Assembly: GCF_900119795.1 (NCBI RefSeq)
Contig: NZ_LT634361.1
Span: 620,001-684,000, forward strand
DNA: 64,000 nucleotides
Direction of reading: 5' to 3'
From: Tenacibaculum maritimum NCIMB 2154
GTDB lineage: Bacteria; Bacteroidota; Bacteroidia; Flavobacteriales; Flavobacteriaceae
Below the pieces are notes generated by a model. That model did not search any database. It was not told the DNA's origin and saw nothing but the letters and a program-made list of their open reading frames with translations. Within the stretch, counting starts at the first letter, position 1; each line of letters begins with the position of its first letter. Made by a program: the position numbers and the translations under genes. This document shows positions 17,329 to 27,259 of the stretch, in pieces.

Positions 17329-18429
17329 TTAGATTTCTATGGCTCCAAAACTCACATTATCACAAATATACTGATTTTTTTGGCAATATTTAGATAACTC
17401 TTTGTTTATAAACTGATTAACACTTTCTTTTTCATCAAAAGGATATAGCACATGCACATTGGCACCGGCATCTAAAGTAAAGCAGATATTACTATTATTT
17501 AAAGTTCTGTACTCCCAAATCTTATGAATAATTTCTAAAGTATTAGGTTTCATTAAAATAAAGTAAGGGTTGCTTGTTAACATCATTGCATGTAATGTTA
17601 AAGCTTCGCTTTCTACTAAATTAATAAATCCTTTTAGGTTGCCATTTTGAAGGAATGTAGTAATTTTTGAGAGGTTATTAGTTGCCTGTTGAAAACGATT
17701 TTCAGCATAAGGATGATCGTGCATTAGATTGTGTCCAACCGTGCTGCTAACTTGCTTTTCTCCTTTATCAACAAGTAAAATGGCGTCTTGATAGTTTTCA
17801 AAGACAGGGTGTACTTGGTGAGGAAATTTTGTTCCAAATAAATCAGAACTTCCTTCAATATTAGGATGTGCTCCCCAAACTACAATAGGACCATCAATAC
17901 TTCTACTAGCACTTCCAGAACCTAAACGAGCTAAAAAAGAAGCTTTTTGCTTGATAAATTCTTCTGTTAATGATGGAATTAATTCTTTTTCTAAGCTCAT
18001 GATACACATTGCAATAGCACTCATCCCACTTGCAGAAGAGGCAATTCCACTACTATGAGGAAATGAGTTTTCAGAATGAATGCTCATATGGTATTCCAAA
18101 AGGTATGGGCAATATGGCTCAATTCGTTTTAAAAATGCGGCAATTTTAGGCTGAAAGCTTTCTTTTTTCTTACCTTCAAAAAGCAATTCAAAAGAAGCTT
18201 TTTCATTTTTAGCACCTTTTTTAAAATTTATGGTAGTAATTGTATGGCAGTTATTTAACGTAAAGCTAATAGAAGCATTTTTAGGTATTTGAGGAGTGCT
18301 TTTACCCCAATATTTTACCAATGCGATATTGCTAGGTGTTCGCCATGTAAAAGTAGCCTTTTCAACGGTTTGTACGATTTTTTTCGGAATGAATTGTTCT
18401 GTATTCAATTGCTTTAATATTTGCAACAA
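17329..18429 (-). CDS. mvaD: Diphosphomevalonate decarboxylase
   Basis: 366 residues, GHMP fold. Motifs: NIALVKYWGKS (about 35-46) with the substrate-binding Tyr/Lys, NASISFTL, the ATP loop SFPHSSGIASSASGMSAIA, and GSGSASRSIDGPIVVWG. It decarboxylates mevalonate diphosphate to isopentenyl diphosphate, the final step of the mevalonate pathway. It lies in the same direction as the kinase and prenyltransferase genes, although the MORN gene separates them. Confidence 0.93.
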   Translation of the reverse strand: MLQILKQLNTEQFIPKKIVQTVEKATFTWRTPSNIALVKYWGKSTPQIPKNASISFTLNNCHTITTINFKKGAKNEKASFELLFEGKKKESFQPKIAAFLKRIEPYCPYLLEYHMSIHSENSFPHSSGIASSASGMSAIAMCIMSLEKELIPSLTEEFIKQKASFLARLGSGSASRSIDGPIVVWGAHPNIEGSSDLFGTKFPHQVHPVFENYQDAILLVDKGEKQVSSTVGHNLMHDHPYAENRFQQATNNLSKITTFLQNGNLKGFINLVESEALTLHAMMLTSNPYFILMKPNTLEIIHKIWEYRTLNNSNICFTLDAGANVHVLYPFDEKESVNQFINKELSKYCQKNQYICDNVSFGAIEI

Positions 18430-18462
18430 AGATATATTTTGTAGGAGATAATAAAAAATAAA

Positions 18463-18497
18463 AAAGAGACTACCTTTTACAGATAGTCTCTTTGTAA
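18463..18497 (-). terminator. Terminator after sppA
   Basis: AGAGACTA (18465-18472) pairs with TAGTCTCT (18484-18491). On the minus strand the stem is followed by TTTTTTATTTTT. It lies between the sppA stop and the mvaD start, separating the two. Confidence 0.75.
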
Positions 18498-18512
18498 AAT
18501 AGGGTTTTGTTG

Positions 18513-20261
18513 TTAGTTGATTTGAAAAATGAAAGGCAATCGAGCTTGGATTCCTTTTAATTTTTTCATGTCTTTAACGTTTTTATATAAGCGATAGCTC
18601 TCTTCTCCTAAAGCTTCTTGCAAAACTTCTTCTTTAGTAACTTTTGCAAATGGAGAAAGTTTTAAAGCTTCTTTTAAATCTTTTTTATAATTTGGATAAT
18701 TTCTAATTCTATAACTGTCTATTTCGGCTAATTCAGCAGCTACTTGAATAGCGTCTTCTAAACTACCAAGTTGATCTACTAGCCCTAAATTGACGGCCTC
18801 TTTACCTGTCCAAACGCGTCCTTGAGCAACATTATCAACTTCTTCAAAAGTCATATTTCTACCAGCGGCTACGCGATTAACAAATGTTTTATAGATGTTT
18901 TCAACGCCTTCTTTAGTTACCTCGTAAAATTGTTTGGAAATAGGTTCAAAAGGACTATAATATGCGCTTTTGTTGGTGCTAACTTGTTCTGCATTAATGC
19001 CTATGTTCTCTGCTAATTGATGTACATTAGGAACCGCTCCAAATACTCCAATAGAGCCTGTAATAGTGGTAGGTTCCGCTATTATTTTATCAGCATTACA
19101 AGCAATATAATAGCCTCCAGAAGCTGCAAGATTCCCCATAGAAACGACCAAAGGTTTTTCTTTTTTGGTAAGTTCCAATGCTCTCCAAATTAATTCAGAA
19201 GCCAAAGCAGAACCGCCAGGAGAGTTTACTCGTAAAACAATTGCTTTAATGCTATGATCTTCCCTAGCTTTTTTCAACGCTTTATTAATCATATCTTGGC
19301 CAATCATTTCTTCTGATCCTTTTCCGTATATAATTTGTCCTTGAGCGTAAATTACAGCAATTTTATTACTAGTTTTTACCACTTTTCGTCCTTTACCAGC
19401 TTTTATATAATCATTTATTGATATCATGTTTATTTCGGCCGTTCTTGATGCTATTTTTACTTTAGCATCAAATTCGTCTTCATAAATAGCCGCATCAATT
19501 AATTGGTTGCTCATTGCTTTATCAGCATCTCTACCAAGAGAGTTGGTGGCTATATTATTTAATGTCGGAATCGGTATTTTTCTGCTTTCGCTGATGTCTT
19601 CAAGTATTTCAGACCAAATAGATTGCAAAAAAGAAGTTGTTTGCTCTCTATTAGCTTCACTCATTTTATTACTCAAATAAGGTTCAACGGCACTTTTGTA
19701 TTTTCCGTGACGAATTACTTCCATTTTAATACCGTATTTATCTTCAAAATCTTTATAGTATAAAATTTCAGTAGTCAAACCTTTAAAATCAATGGCTCCG
19801 ATAGGGTTTAAAAAGAGGCTATCGGCAACAGAACTTAGGTAGTAGTTTTTTTGGTTATACACATTGTTATAAGCATATACAAATTTTCCACTTTCTTTAA
19901 ATGCTGCTATTTTATCTCGTATTGCTTGTGTTTGTGCAATTCCTGCATTTACAAAAGAGGTTTGAATAGTTATTCCTTTAATGTGGTCATCTGTTTTAGC
20001 ATTTTCTATGGCGGTAATAATACGATTCAATCCTAATTTTTCATCAGCTAAATCAAAAGCTTCAACAAAGGGGTTATTCTCTACGGGAGCATAATCCTTT
20101 ATAGGAATGGATAAGTCTAAATTTAAAACAGAATTAGGTTTAACAAGAGTAATTTCCTCATTGCCAAAGGCAGCGGCAATGCCTATAAAAACTAGAAGGA
20201 GTAGAAAAATAGCAATAAAAAAACCAATTATTGCAGCAATAAGGTTACGTAAAAAGTTCAT
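18513..20261 (-). CDS. sppA: Signal peptide peptidase SppA, 67K type
   Basis: 582 residues: N-terminal membrane helix (about 8-31), then two tandem S49 domains. The catalytic lysine is in the first half in RHGKYKSAVEPYL, and the nucleophile serine is in the second half in NLAASGGYYIACNAD, the Ser/Lys dyad of the double-domain type. It degrades released signal peptides in the membrane, with the bulk of the protein in the periplasm. It is bounded by a terminator downstream and the DUF6146 gene upstream. Confidence 0.93.
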   Translation of the reverse strand: MNFLRNLIAAIIGFFIAIFLLLLVFIGIAAAFGNEEITLVKPNSVLNLDLSIPIKDYAPVENNPFVEAFDLADEKLGLNRIITAIENAKTDDHIKGITIQTSFVNAGIAQTQAIRDKIAAFKESGKFVYAYNNVYNQKNYYLSSVADSLFLNPIGAIDFKGLTTEILYYKDFEDKYGIKMEVIRHGKYKSAVEPYLSNKMSEANREQTTSFLQSIWSEILEDISESRKIPIPTLNNIATNSLGRDADKAMSNQLIDAAIYEDEFDAKVKIASRTAEINMISINDYIKAGKGRKVVKTSNKIAVIYAQGQIIYGKGSEEMIGQDMINKALKKAREDHSIKAIVLRVNSPGGSALASELIWRALELTKKEKPLVVSMGNLAASGGYYIACNADKIIAEPTTITGSIGVFGAVPNVHQLAENIGINAEQVSTNKSAYYSPFEPISKQFYEVTKEGVENIYKTFVNRVAAGRNMTFEEVDNVAQGRVWTGKEAVNLGLVDQLGSLEDAIQVAAELAEIDSYRIRNYPNYKKDLKEALKLSPFAKVTKEEVLQEALGEESYRLYKNVKDMKKLKGIQARLPFIFQIN

Positions 20262-20308
20262 TTTAAAGTTTAAAAATTGAGCTACAAATATACTCTTTTC
20301 TAAAGAAG

Positions 20309-20716
20309 CTATTTGAGCTGCATTCTATATTTTTGTTGCGCAAATTCGAAATAATTAAAGAGTTTATAATTTACCTCATAGCCATAGTTTATATTAGGAT
20401 CATAATCAATGATATTCTCGTAAATATTAGGATTGAATTGATTGACATTTGTAACTCTATAATTCCAAGTAGATACGTAAAATAAATTTTTATTTTCAAG
20501 ATAATTTTGAGAGTAGTATCCAGTAGGTTTGGCAATGGTGTTGAGATACATGGTAAAACCAGGGTCGATAATAATGATTTCGTAGGCCAAGCTGTCATTT
20601 GCAATAACTACAGGAGGTTCTTTGCTTGTGGTTGTTATTTTGTTAAGAGAAGGAGTGCATGACCAAATACATACCCCAATACAACAAAGGAGAAAGAATG
20701 TTTTAGAGAATTTCAT
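20309..20716 (-). CDS. DUF6146 family lipoprotein
   Basis: 135 residues with a lipoprotein signal (CIGVCIWSCTPS; lipobox Cys about residue 20). The body contains the conserved string IDPGFTMYLNTIAKPTGYYS and NYLENKNLFYVSTWNYRV, then a C-terminal FNYFEFAQQKY. This is the pattern of a flavobacterial family of unknown function. It is 48 bp upstream of sppA on the same strand and may be co-transcribed. Confidence 0.75.
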   Translation of the reverse strand: MKFSKTFFLLCCIGVCIWSCTPSLNKITTTSKEPPVVIANDSLAYEIIIIDPGFTMYLNTIAKPTGYYSQNYLENKNLFYVSTWNYRVTNVNQFNPNIYENIIDYDPNINYGYEVNYKLFNYFEFAQQKYRMQLK

Positions 20717-20816
20717 AATAGCGAGCTTTAGAAAAACTAAAGTTGCAAAAAATATTTCAAAAATGATTGATTTTTAGGAGCTTTAACAATAACTTTCAAG
20801 CAAATAACTTTAAGAA

Positions 20817-21377
20817 ATGAAAAAAAGATGTTTTTGGGTAAGTGATGATTCTTTATATGTTGAATATCATGATATTGAATGGGGGGTTCCTACTTTTGAC
20901 GATGCAAAATTGTTTGAGTTTTTAATTCTAGAAACCTTTCAGGCTGGACTTAGTTGGATTACTATTTTAAAAAAAAGACAAAATTTTAAAAAGGCATTTG
21001 ATGATTTTGATTATAAAAAAATAGCAAATTATACTGATGAGGAGTATGAGCGTTTGATACAGGATCCAGGAATTATACGAAATAAACTGAAAGTGAAAAG
21101 TGCTATTACTAATGCAAGGTTGTTTATGGAGGTTCAAAAAGAATTTGGATCTTTTTCAAAATTCTTTTGGAGTTATACGAATGGAAAACCTATTGTGAAT
21201 AAATTTGCGAGAAAAGAAGATGTACCAGCAACCACTCCATTATCAGATAAAATTTCAAAAGATTTAAAAAAGCGGGGATTTAAGTTTGTCGGCTCTACTG
21301 TGATATACGCTTATATGCAGTCTATGGGAATGGTAAATGATCATACTACAGATTGTTTTAGGCATCACGAAGTTTAA
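20817..21377 (+). CDS. tag: DNA-3-methyladenine glycosylase I
   Basis: 186 residues, full length for Tag. Conserved features: N-terminal CFWVSDDSLYVEYHDIEWG, which supplies the first zinc ligand Cys and the base-pocket residues, ETFQAGLSWITILKKR (pocket Glu/Trp), and C-terminal SMGMVNDHTTDCFRH with the remaining zinc ligands (His, Cys). It excises 3-methyladenine from alkylated DNA. Monocistronic; its stop is about 40 bp before the next gene. Confidence 0.95.
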   Translation: MKKRCFWVSDDSLYVEYHDIEWGVPTFDDAKLFEFLILETFQAGLSWITILKKRQNFKKAFDDFDYKKIANYTDEEYERLIQDPGIIRNKLKVKSAITNARLFMEVQKEFGSFSKFFWSYTNGKPIVNKFARKEDVPATTPLSDKISKDLKKRGFKFVGSTVIYAYMQSMGMVNDHTTDCFRHHEV

Positions 21378-21416
21378 AATTTGTACATTTATCCACCAAA
21401 ATAAAAGTTAATCGAA

Positions 21417-23456
21417 ATGAAATTAAAACATATTTTTTGTTCAGTTGTTGCAGCAGGAACATTTCTTTCTTGCGCCGTTGATAAAAAAGAAGAGACAAAA
21501 CCCCAAACAGTAAAAAAACAAGCAACAGCGTTTGACTATGTAGTAGAGCAATTTGCTGATGTGAGAGTAATGAGATATCAAATACCAGGATTTGATGAGC
21601 TTACTTTAAAAGAAAAGCAATTAGTTTATTATTTAACACAAGCAGGACTTGCAGGTAGGGATATTATGTGGGATCAGAATTACCGACATAATTTAGAAAT
21701 TAGGACTGTTTTGGAGGGAATTAATAATAATTATAAAGGGGATAGAAGTAGTACGGAGTTTAAAAAGTTTAAAACGTATTTAAAAAGGGTTTGGTTTTCA
21801 AACGGAATTCACCATCATTACTCAAATGATAAATTAAAACCAGCTTTTTCTAAAGCGTATTTTGTTGGCTTGTTAAAAGATTCAGGAATTATTATAGCTC
21901 CTGAAGTATTAGATGTTATTTTTAATGATAAGGATTTAAAAAAGGTAAATAAAAAAGCAGGAGTTGACAATGTATTGGCATCAGCAGTAAATTTTTATGA
22001 CCCTACAATAACAAGTAAGGAAGTAGCTGATTTTTATGCAAAGGCTTATAAAGGACCTAAAAATCAACCTATAGAAGCAGGGCTTAATTCAAAGTTAGTA
22101 CGTGAGAATGGTGCGTTGGTAGAAAAGGTATGGAAATCAGGAGGTATGTATGGCCAAGCTATTGACAAGATTATATTTTGGTTAGAAAAAGCAAAAGGGG
22201 TTGCTGAAAATGCTAAGCAAGCAGAAGCATTAGGATTATTAATAACGTATTATAAAACAGGAAGTTTAGATATTTGGGATAAATATTGTATTGCTTGGGC
22301 AACTTCAACAGAAGGAAATATAGACTGGATTAATGGGTTTATAGAAGTGTATAATGATCCTAAAGGATATAGAGGATCGTATGAAACTATTGTAGAAATT
22401 AAAGATTTTGATATGTCTCGAAAAATGGCAGTACTATCAGAAAATGCACAATGGTTTGAAGATAATTCTCCATTAGATCCGGCTCATAAAAAAAGCAATG
22501 TAGTAGGGGTTTCGTATAAAACAGTAAATGTAGCAGGAGAGGCTGGTGATGCTTCGCCAAGTACTCCTATTGGTGTCAACTTACCAAATAATAATTGGAT
22601 TCGTCAAGAGCATGGTTCTAAATCGGTATCTTTAGGAAATATTACAAATGCTGATAATAATGCTGGAGGAACAGGGCGTTTAAAAGAATTTGCTCATGAT
22701 GATGATGAAATAGCATTGGAAATAGCATACGGGCAAAAAGCCGATAAACTGCATACTGCTTTGCATGAAGTAGTAGGGCATGCATCAGGTAAAATAAACG
22801 AAGGTATTGGGCAACCAAAAGAAACACTTCAAAATTATGCCTCTACTATGGAAGAAGGAAGAGCTGATTTAGTAGGGTTGTATTACTTAATGGATCCGAA
22901 ATTACAAGAATTAGGTTTAGTAGAGGATTGGGAAAAGATAGGAAAAGCAGCATATGATGGATATATCAGAAATGGGTTAATGACGCAGTTGGTACGTATT
23001 AAATTAGGAGATGATATTGAAGAAGATCATATGGTAAATCGTCAATGGGTTGCTGCTTGGGCCTTTGAACAAGGAAGGAAAGATAATGTTATTGAAAGAG
23101 TAATACGTGATGGAAAAACATATTATAATATTAATGATTACCAGAAATTGCGTGAAATCTTTGGACGTTTATTGAAAGAAGCACAGCGTATAAAGTCGGA
23201 AGGAGATTTTGAAGCAGCAAAAGCTTTAGTAGAAGGATACGGAGTAAAAGTGAGTCAAGACTTACATAAAGAGGTGCTAAAGAGAAATGAAAAATTTACA
23301 GCAGCTCCATATAGAGGGTTTGTTAATCCTGTATTGGAACCTGTAAAGGATGCAGCAGGAAATATTACAGATGTAAAAGTAATACAACCAAAAACTTTTG
23401 AAGAGCAAATGAAGTTTTATGCTGAGAATTATAATTTCTTACCAGTTAAGAACTAG
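21417..23456 (+). CDS. Dipeptidyl-peptidase III-like lipoprotein (M49 family)
   Basis: 679 residues. Lipoprotein signal with lipobox Cys19 (TFLSC). The zinc motif is HEVVGH at 450-455 (five-residue HExxGH form; classical DPP III has HELLGH), followed by the M49 second motif EEGRADLVGLYY about 50 residues later, which supplies the third zinc ligand. It removes dipeptides from peptide N-termini. The lipid anchor puts it in the periplasm or on the cell surface, unlike cytosolic eukaryotic DPP III. A terminator follows. Confidence 0.9.
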   Translation: MKLKHIFCSVVAAGTFLSCAVDKKEETKPQTVKKQATAFDYVVEQFADVRVMRYQIPGFDELTLKEKQLVYYLTQAGLAGRDIMWDQNYRHNLEIRTVLEGINNNYKGDRSSTEFKKFKTYLKRVWFSNGIHHHYSNDKLKPAFSKAYFVGLLKDSGIIIAPEVLDVIFNDKDLKKVNKKAGVDNVLASAVNFYDPTITSKEVADFYAKAYKGPKNQPIEAGLNSKLVRENGALVEKVWKSGGMYGQAIDKIIFWLEKAKGVAENAKQAEALGLLITYYKTGSLDIWDKYCIAWATSTEGNIDWINGFIEVYNDPKGYRGSYETIVEIKDFDMSRKMAVLSENAQWFEDNSPLDPAHKKSNVVGVSYKTVNVAGEAGDASPSTPIGVNLPNNNWIRQEHGSKSVSLGNITNADNNAGGTGRLKEFAHDDDEIALEIAYGQKADKLHTALHEVVGHASGKINEGIGQPKETLQNYASTMEEGRADLVGLYYLMDPKLQELGLVEDWEKIGKAAYDGYIRNGLMTQLVRIKLGDDIEEDHMVNRQWVAAWAFEQGRKDNVIERVIRDGKTYYNINDYQKLREIFGRLLKEAQRIKSEGDFEAAKALVEGYGVKVSQDLHKEVLKRNEKFTAAPYRGFVNPVLEPVKDAAGNITDVKVIQPKTFEEQMKFYAENYNFLPVKN

Positions 23457-23478
23457 ATCGTGGTAAATAGAAATTTTA

Positions 23479-23511
23479 AAACCGATTCTGATTTTAGAAT
23501 CGGTTTTTTTA
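23479..23511 (+). terminator. Terminator after the DPP III-like gene
   Basis: ACCGATTCT (23481-23489) pairs with AGAATCGGT (23496-23504), followed by a T run. Confidence 0.85.
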
Positions 23512-23698
23512 TATTTTAAGATTGTCTTACTTTTGAAAGTACTTTGGAATATTTACCAGTTAAAACTTTGCGTATAAATTCTGTTGTTTTAAGAGAAGAG
23601 TTCAAATAAAATTTTAAGGATAAAGCTACATCAATGAAAAGGAAACAAATTTATAGGTAACGTTTTATAAAAAATATGTACATACTAAGAAATACTAT

Positions 23699-24616
23699 AT
23701 GGTAAAAAAAATTAAAGATCCAGGCTTAGGTTATAATTCCAGGAGTGATGCACAAAGTATCATTCGTAAGAATGGGGCTTCAAACATTAAACATATTAAT
23801 AAAAAATTTAATGTTAATGATGTTTACACTTATTTTGTGGAGTTGTCTTGGGGTACATTTTTCTTGATTGTATTTTTAAGTTATATAATCATGAATGTAT
23901 TATTTGGATATTTATACACTGTAATAGGGATCTCGCAAATAACGCCTTCTAAAGGAAATTTTTATGACGATTTTTTAAGCGGATTCTTTTTTAGTGCTCA
24001 AACTTTGACAACGGTAGGATATGGAGGAATATCACCAAAAGGAGTGGCTGCTAATTTTATAGCAGCATTTGAAGCAATGCTAGGACTTTTAAGTTTTTCA
24101 TTTATAACAGGATTATTGTATGGAAGATTTTCAAAACCCAAAGCAGCTATTCATTTTAGTGAAAACATCATTTTAAGAAATTTAAATAATAAAAGAACGT
24201 TGATGTTTCGTATTATGAATAGTAGAAAAACAGTAATGATAGAGCCAGAGGTAACAGTTACATTGGCCATTACTAAAGAAGACGAGGCACATAAGTTTAG
24301 TAGGAATTATTACCGTTTTTCTTTAGAAAGAGAAAAAATAATGTATTTACCAACTACTTGGACAATTGTACATGAAATCAATGAAGCAAGTCCATTATTT
24401 GAATATACCAATGAAGAAATAGGAGCCTTAGATGCGGAACTGTATATTTTAGTGAAATACCATGAAGAATCTTTTGGGCAGCAAGTATATCAAATTTCTT
24501 CCTATGATTTTTCTAAATTAATAATAGGAAAAAAATACAAACCTTCTTTTTATTATGACGATGAAGGCTATACAGTATTGGATCATGATAGACTTAATGA
24601 AATGGAGTTAATGTAG
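23699..24616 (+). CDS. Inward-rectifier-type potassium channel (KirBac family)
   Basis: 305 residues. Membrane helix 1 (about 50-75), pore helix and selectivity filter TVGYG at 105-109, membrane helix 2 (about 115-140), then an IRK-type cytoplasmic immunoglobulin-like domain with AAIHFSENIILRNLNNKRTL and RIMNSRKTVMIEPEVTVTLA. It conducts K+ as a tetramer gated by the cytoplasmic domain. Stands alone; no neighbouring transporter genes. Confidence 0.93.
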   Translation: MVKKIKDPGLGYNSRSDAQSIIRKNGASNIKHINKKFNVNDVYTYFVELSWGTFFLIVFLSYIIMNVLFGYLYTVIGISQITPSKGNFYDDFLSGFFFSAQTLTTVGYGGISPKGVAANFIAAFEAMLGLLSFSFITGLLYGRFSKPKAAIHFSENIILRNLNNKRTLMFRIMNSRKTVMIEPEVTVTLAITKEDEAHKFSRNYYRFSLEREKIMYLPTTWTIVHEINEASPLFEYTNEEIGALDAELYILVKYHEESFGQQVYQISSYDFSKLIIGKKYKPSFYYDDEGYTVLDHDRLNEMELM

Positions 24617-24632
24617 GGGAGTATCTATAAAG

Positions 24633-24821
24633 TTATTTTAAAACATATTTGGAAGCAACCAAAAGAACAATAGTAACTACCAAAGCAATAGCCACTTTTA
24701 CTGCGGTGTTTTTATAATAGATATCATGGCTTTTAGAATCTTTTTTATAACTATATATCATAAAGCCAATAAAAGTTAAAGCAAAAATAAGAGCAAAAAT
24801 AATTCGACCCGGAGTAAACAT
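24633..24821 (-). CDS. Small two-helix membrane protein
   Basis: 62 residues with two membrane helices (about 6-23 and 43-60) joined by a charged loop, YSYKKDSKSHDIYYKN. It begins MFTPGRIIFAL. The regular helix-loop-helix pattern and clean start suggest a real protein common in flavobacteria, but I know no function for it. It is convergent with the K+ channel gene, 17 bp from its end. Confidence 0.7.
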   Translation of the reverse strand: MFTPGRIIFALIFALTFIGFMIYSYKKDSKSHDIYYKNTAVKVAIALVVTIVLLVASKYVLK

Positions 24822-25014
24822 AAATAATTGTATTTTTATACAAAATTACTCAATGATATTGAAACTATCTAATATCTTAGATTATTTGTTATTTGAATTT
24901 AATTACGTAAAAAAGAAAGACTTTTAAAAAGAAAATAAAGAAAGAGTCTTTATGTTTAAAGTATAAGTTCAATAATAAACAAGGTGTATAAACGTAATTA
25001 TTATATTTATTTTT

Positions 25015-25737
25015 ATGAAAACAGCCATTGTTTTTGGAGCTACTTCGGGTATCGGTAGAAAACTAACAGAGATGCTAGTAAAAGACCAGTATAAAGTAGC
25101 TATTACAGGAAGAAGGGAAGAGAAGTTAAAGAGATTAAAAGAACAGTATCCTACTCAAATTGTAGTAAAAAGAAATGATATTCAAGACATAGCAGCTCTA
25201 GAAAAGGCGTTTTATGAGATAGTAGAAGCGTTAGGGAAAGTAGATTTAATCATTCAATCATCAGGAGTAGGGTTTGTAAACTCATCATTAACATGGAGTA
25301 AAGAATCAGAAACGATTCATACCAATGTGTTAGGAGTAACGAGGTTATACGGATTAGCTTATATGCTTTTTAAGCAACAAAGCTACGGACATTTGGTGGG
25401 TATTTCATCGATAGCTTCTTTAAGAGGAAATAGATTTGCGCCGGCTTATTTTGCATCAAAAGCCTATCAAAAAGCTTACTTGGAAAGTTTATATATTAAA
25501 ACGAAATCAATCGCATCAAAAAAAGTCTTTATTACAGAAATTCGCCCAGGTTTTGTAGATACTGCAATGGCATTAGGAGATGGAATTTTTTGGATGGTAC
25601 CACTAGAAAAAGCAGCAAAACAAATTTATATGGCTATCCAAAAGAAAAAAAGAGTTGCTTATATTTCTAAGCGTTGGAGATTAATAGCGATTGTTTTAAA
25701 AAATGCACCAGCATGGTTGTTAAAAAAGGTCTTATAG
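25015..25737 (+). CDS. Short-chain dehydrogenase/reductase
   Basis: 240 residues, classical SDR. Cofactor motif GATSGIGR at 8-15, the NAG-equivalent region reads QSSGVGF, catalytic Ser in GISSIASL, and the YxxxK dyad in YFASKAYQK. GRREEKL after beta-2 suggests NADP preference. The substrate is unknown. Followed 43 bp downstream by the MazG-like gene, perhaps in one transcript. Confidence 0.9.
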   Translation: MKTAIVFGATSGIGRKLTEMLVKDQYKVAITGRREEKLKRLKEQYPTQIVVKRNDIQDIAALEKAFYEIVEALGKVDLIIQSSGVGFVNSSLTWSKESETIHTNVLGVTRLYGLAYMLFKQQSYGHLVGISSIASLRGNRFAPAYFASKAYQKAYLESLYIKTKSIASKKVFITEIRPGFVDTAMALGDGIFWMVPLEKAAKQIYMAIQKKKRVAYISKRWRLIAIVLKNAPAWLLKKVL

Positions 25738-25779
25738 AATTACTTTCATAATAATGTATTTATATAAAAAAGAAATAAC

Positions 25780-26166
25780 ATGGAAAAAGAGATAGCAGCA
25801 GTACGCGAATTTCATAGCGTATTTAAGTTAGGAATTAACAATGAGCCTACTACTAATATAGGGGGAGATAGAAAAATGTTACGCTTTAACTTAATGAAAG
25901 AAGAAAATGAGGAGTATTTAGAAGCAGCTCAAAATAATAACTTGGTAGAGGTGGCAGATGCCCTAGGTGATATGTTATATATATTATGTGGAACCATTAT
26001 AGAGCACGGTATGCAAGATAAGATAGTAGCAGTGTTTGAAGAAATACAACGCAGTAATATGAGTAAGCTAGGAAAAGATGGAACACCAATTTATCGAGAA
26101 GATGGAAAAGTATTAAAGGGACCAAATTATTTCAGTCCTAATATAAAGAAGATCTTAAAAGAATAA
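25780..26166 (+). CDS. MazG-like nucleotide pyrophosphohydrolase
   Basis: 128 residues, all-alpha NTP-PPase superfamily (MazG / PRA-PH / dUTPase-2 group). Metal-binding acidic motifs: KEENEEYLEA and EVADALGDMLYI (ExxE..ExxD). It hydrolyses a nucleoside triphosphate or related diphosphate bond; the substrate cannot be fixed from sequence. Single-domain, close to the phosphoribosyl-ATP pyrophosphohydrolase-like proteins common in Bacteroidota. Confidence 0.85.
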   Translation: MEKEIAAVREFHSVFKLGINNEPTTNIGGDRKMLRFNLMKEENEEYLEAAQNNNLVEVADALGDMLYILCGTIIEHGMQDKIVAVFEEIQRSNMSKLGKDGTPIYREDGKVLKGPNYFSPNIKKILKE

Positions 26167-26212
26167 CAATTAAAAATAATAGTAAATACTGAGAGATGAA
26201 ATAAGAAAAAAA

Positions 26213-26256
26213 GGTATCGAGAATCAGTTTCGGGGGAAACCTTTATTCTCGATACA
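26213..26256 (+). terminator. Hairpin downstream of the MazG-like gene
   Basis: GTATCGAGAAT (26214-26224) pairs with ATTCTCGATAC (26245-26255), an 11-bp stem with a 20-base loop. There is no T run, so it may be a processing or attenuating hairpin. Confidence 0.5.
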
Positions 26257-26337
26257 CATAAACTTACCCCGATATTAAAATTCATATAAATGAATTGGAG
26301 ATTTATCGTTGATAAGCAAGGCTATATAGCTTTAAAA

Positions 26338-26991
26338 TTAAGAGACAGGTTGCTTCTTAAGCACATCCAAAATGATTTCAGGATCAAGTCTTTCTGTATA
26401 ATCTTCAGGAGCAAAACTATAAATAATCTCTCGTTGTTTGTTTACAATAAAAGTAGCAGGCATAGGTAATTCATAATCTTTATTCCCATTAGATTGATCT
26501 ACATGAAGATTAAATGAATGATATACTTCTCTTAATTCTTCTGGCATTTTAAAAACCAACCCTATAGATTTTGCATATGTATTATCAAGATCGCTTAATA
26601 CACTAAATGTTAGTTTGTTTTTTTCTGATGTGCTTAGTGAATTATCAGGAGTTTCAGGAGAAATTGCTACTAAATCTGCTCCTAGCTCTTTTAATTGGGG
26701 AATGATATCTTGCAAGGCTTTTAGCTCTAAATTACAATACGGACACCAACCACCTCTATAAAAAGAAACTACTAAAAAATCACTTTTAAAGTCGTCAAGA
26801 CTTACAGGTTTGCTAGTGGCATCCACTAGGTTGAATACAGGAAGTGTGCTTCCAGGTTGTATTGCTTTTTTACTAAGAGCTACATCCTTTAATGCTTTGG
26901 TGCTATTTTGCATAATTGTTAATTGCTCTAAAGGAATGTTTTTTGCACTTATTTCTTTGGTATTGGCTAATATTTTTGATAAACTCATCAT
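26338..26991 (-). CDS. Peroxiredoxin-like protein (AhpC/TSA family)
   Basis: 217 residues, thioredoxin fold of the AhpC/TSA class. The active site is FYRGGWCPYCNLEL with Cys83 and Cys86, a CxxC form rather than the usual T-x-x-C peroxidatic motif, typical of the peroxiredoxin-like thiol reductases of this group. It probably reduces peroxides or disulfides in the cytoplasm. An AraC-type regulator gene lies upstream on the same strand, about 270 bp away, and may control it. Confidence 0.87.
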   Translation of the reverse strand: MMSLSKILANTKEISAKNIPLEQLTIMQNSTKALKDVALSKKAIQPGSTLPVFNLVDATSKPVSLDDFKSDFLVVSFYRGGWCPYCNLELKALQDIIPQLKELGADLVAISPETPDNSLSTSEKNKLTFSVLSDLDNTYAKSIGLVFKMPEELREVYHSFNLHVDQSNGNKDYELPMPATFIVNKQREIIYSFAPEDYTERLDPEIILDVLKKQPVS

Positions 26992-27259
26992 TACTTTTTT
27001 TAAATTTTACATATTCAATACTATATATGTTTTAAAATTTTATGTAAAGAGCTTGCATTATTTTTAGTATTGTTTAAGAAAGAGAAATTAGGTAAAACCT
27101 TTGGCTGTACTTTTATTCCTTAATAACAAACTAAAAAGAAAGAAGCTATGCACAAAATTTTGCGACGTAAATAGCAGATCGTTTTAACACTACAAAAGTC
27201 AGCCAAATTATAGTTTATAAAAATGTAAAAAAAGGAAAAAAAGATGTAAAAAATTCCCA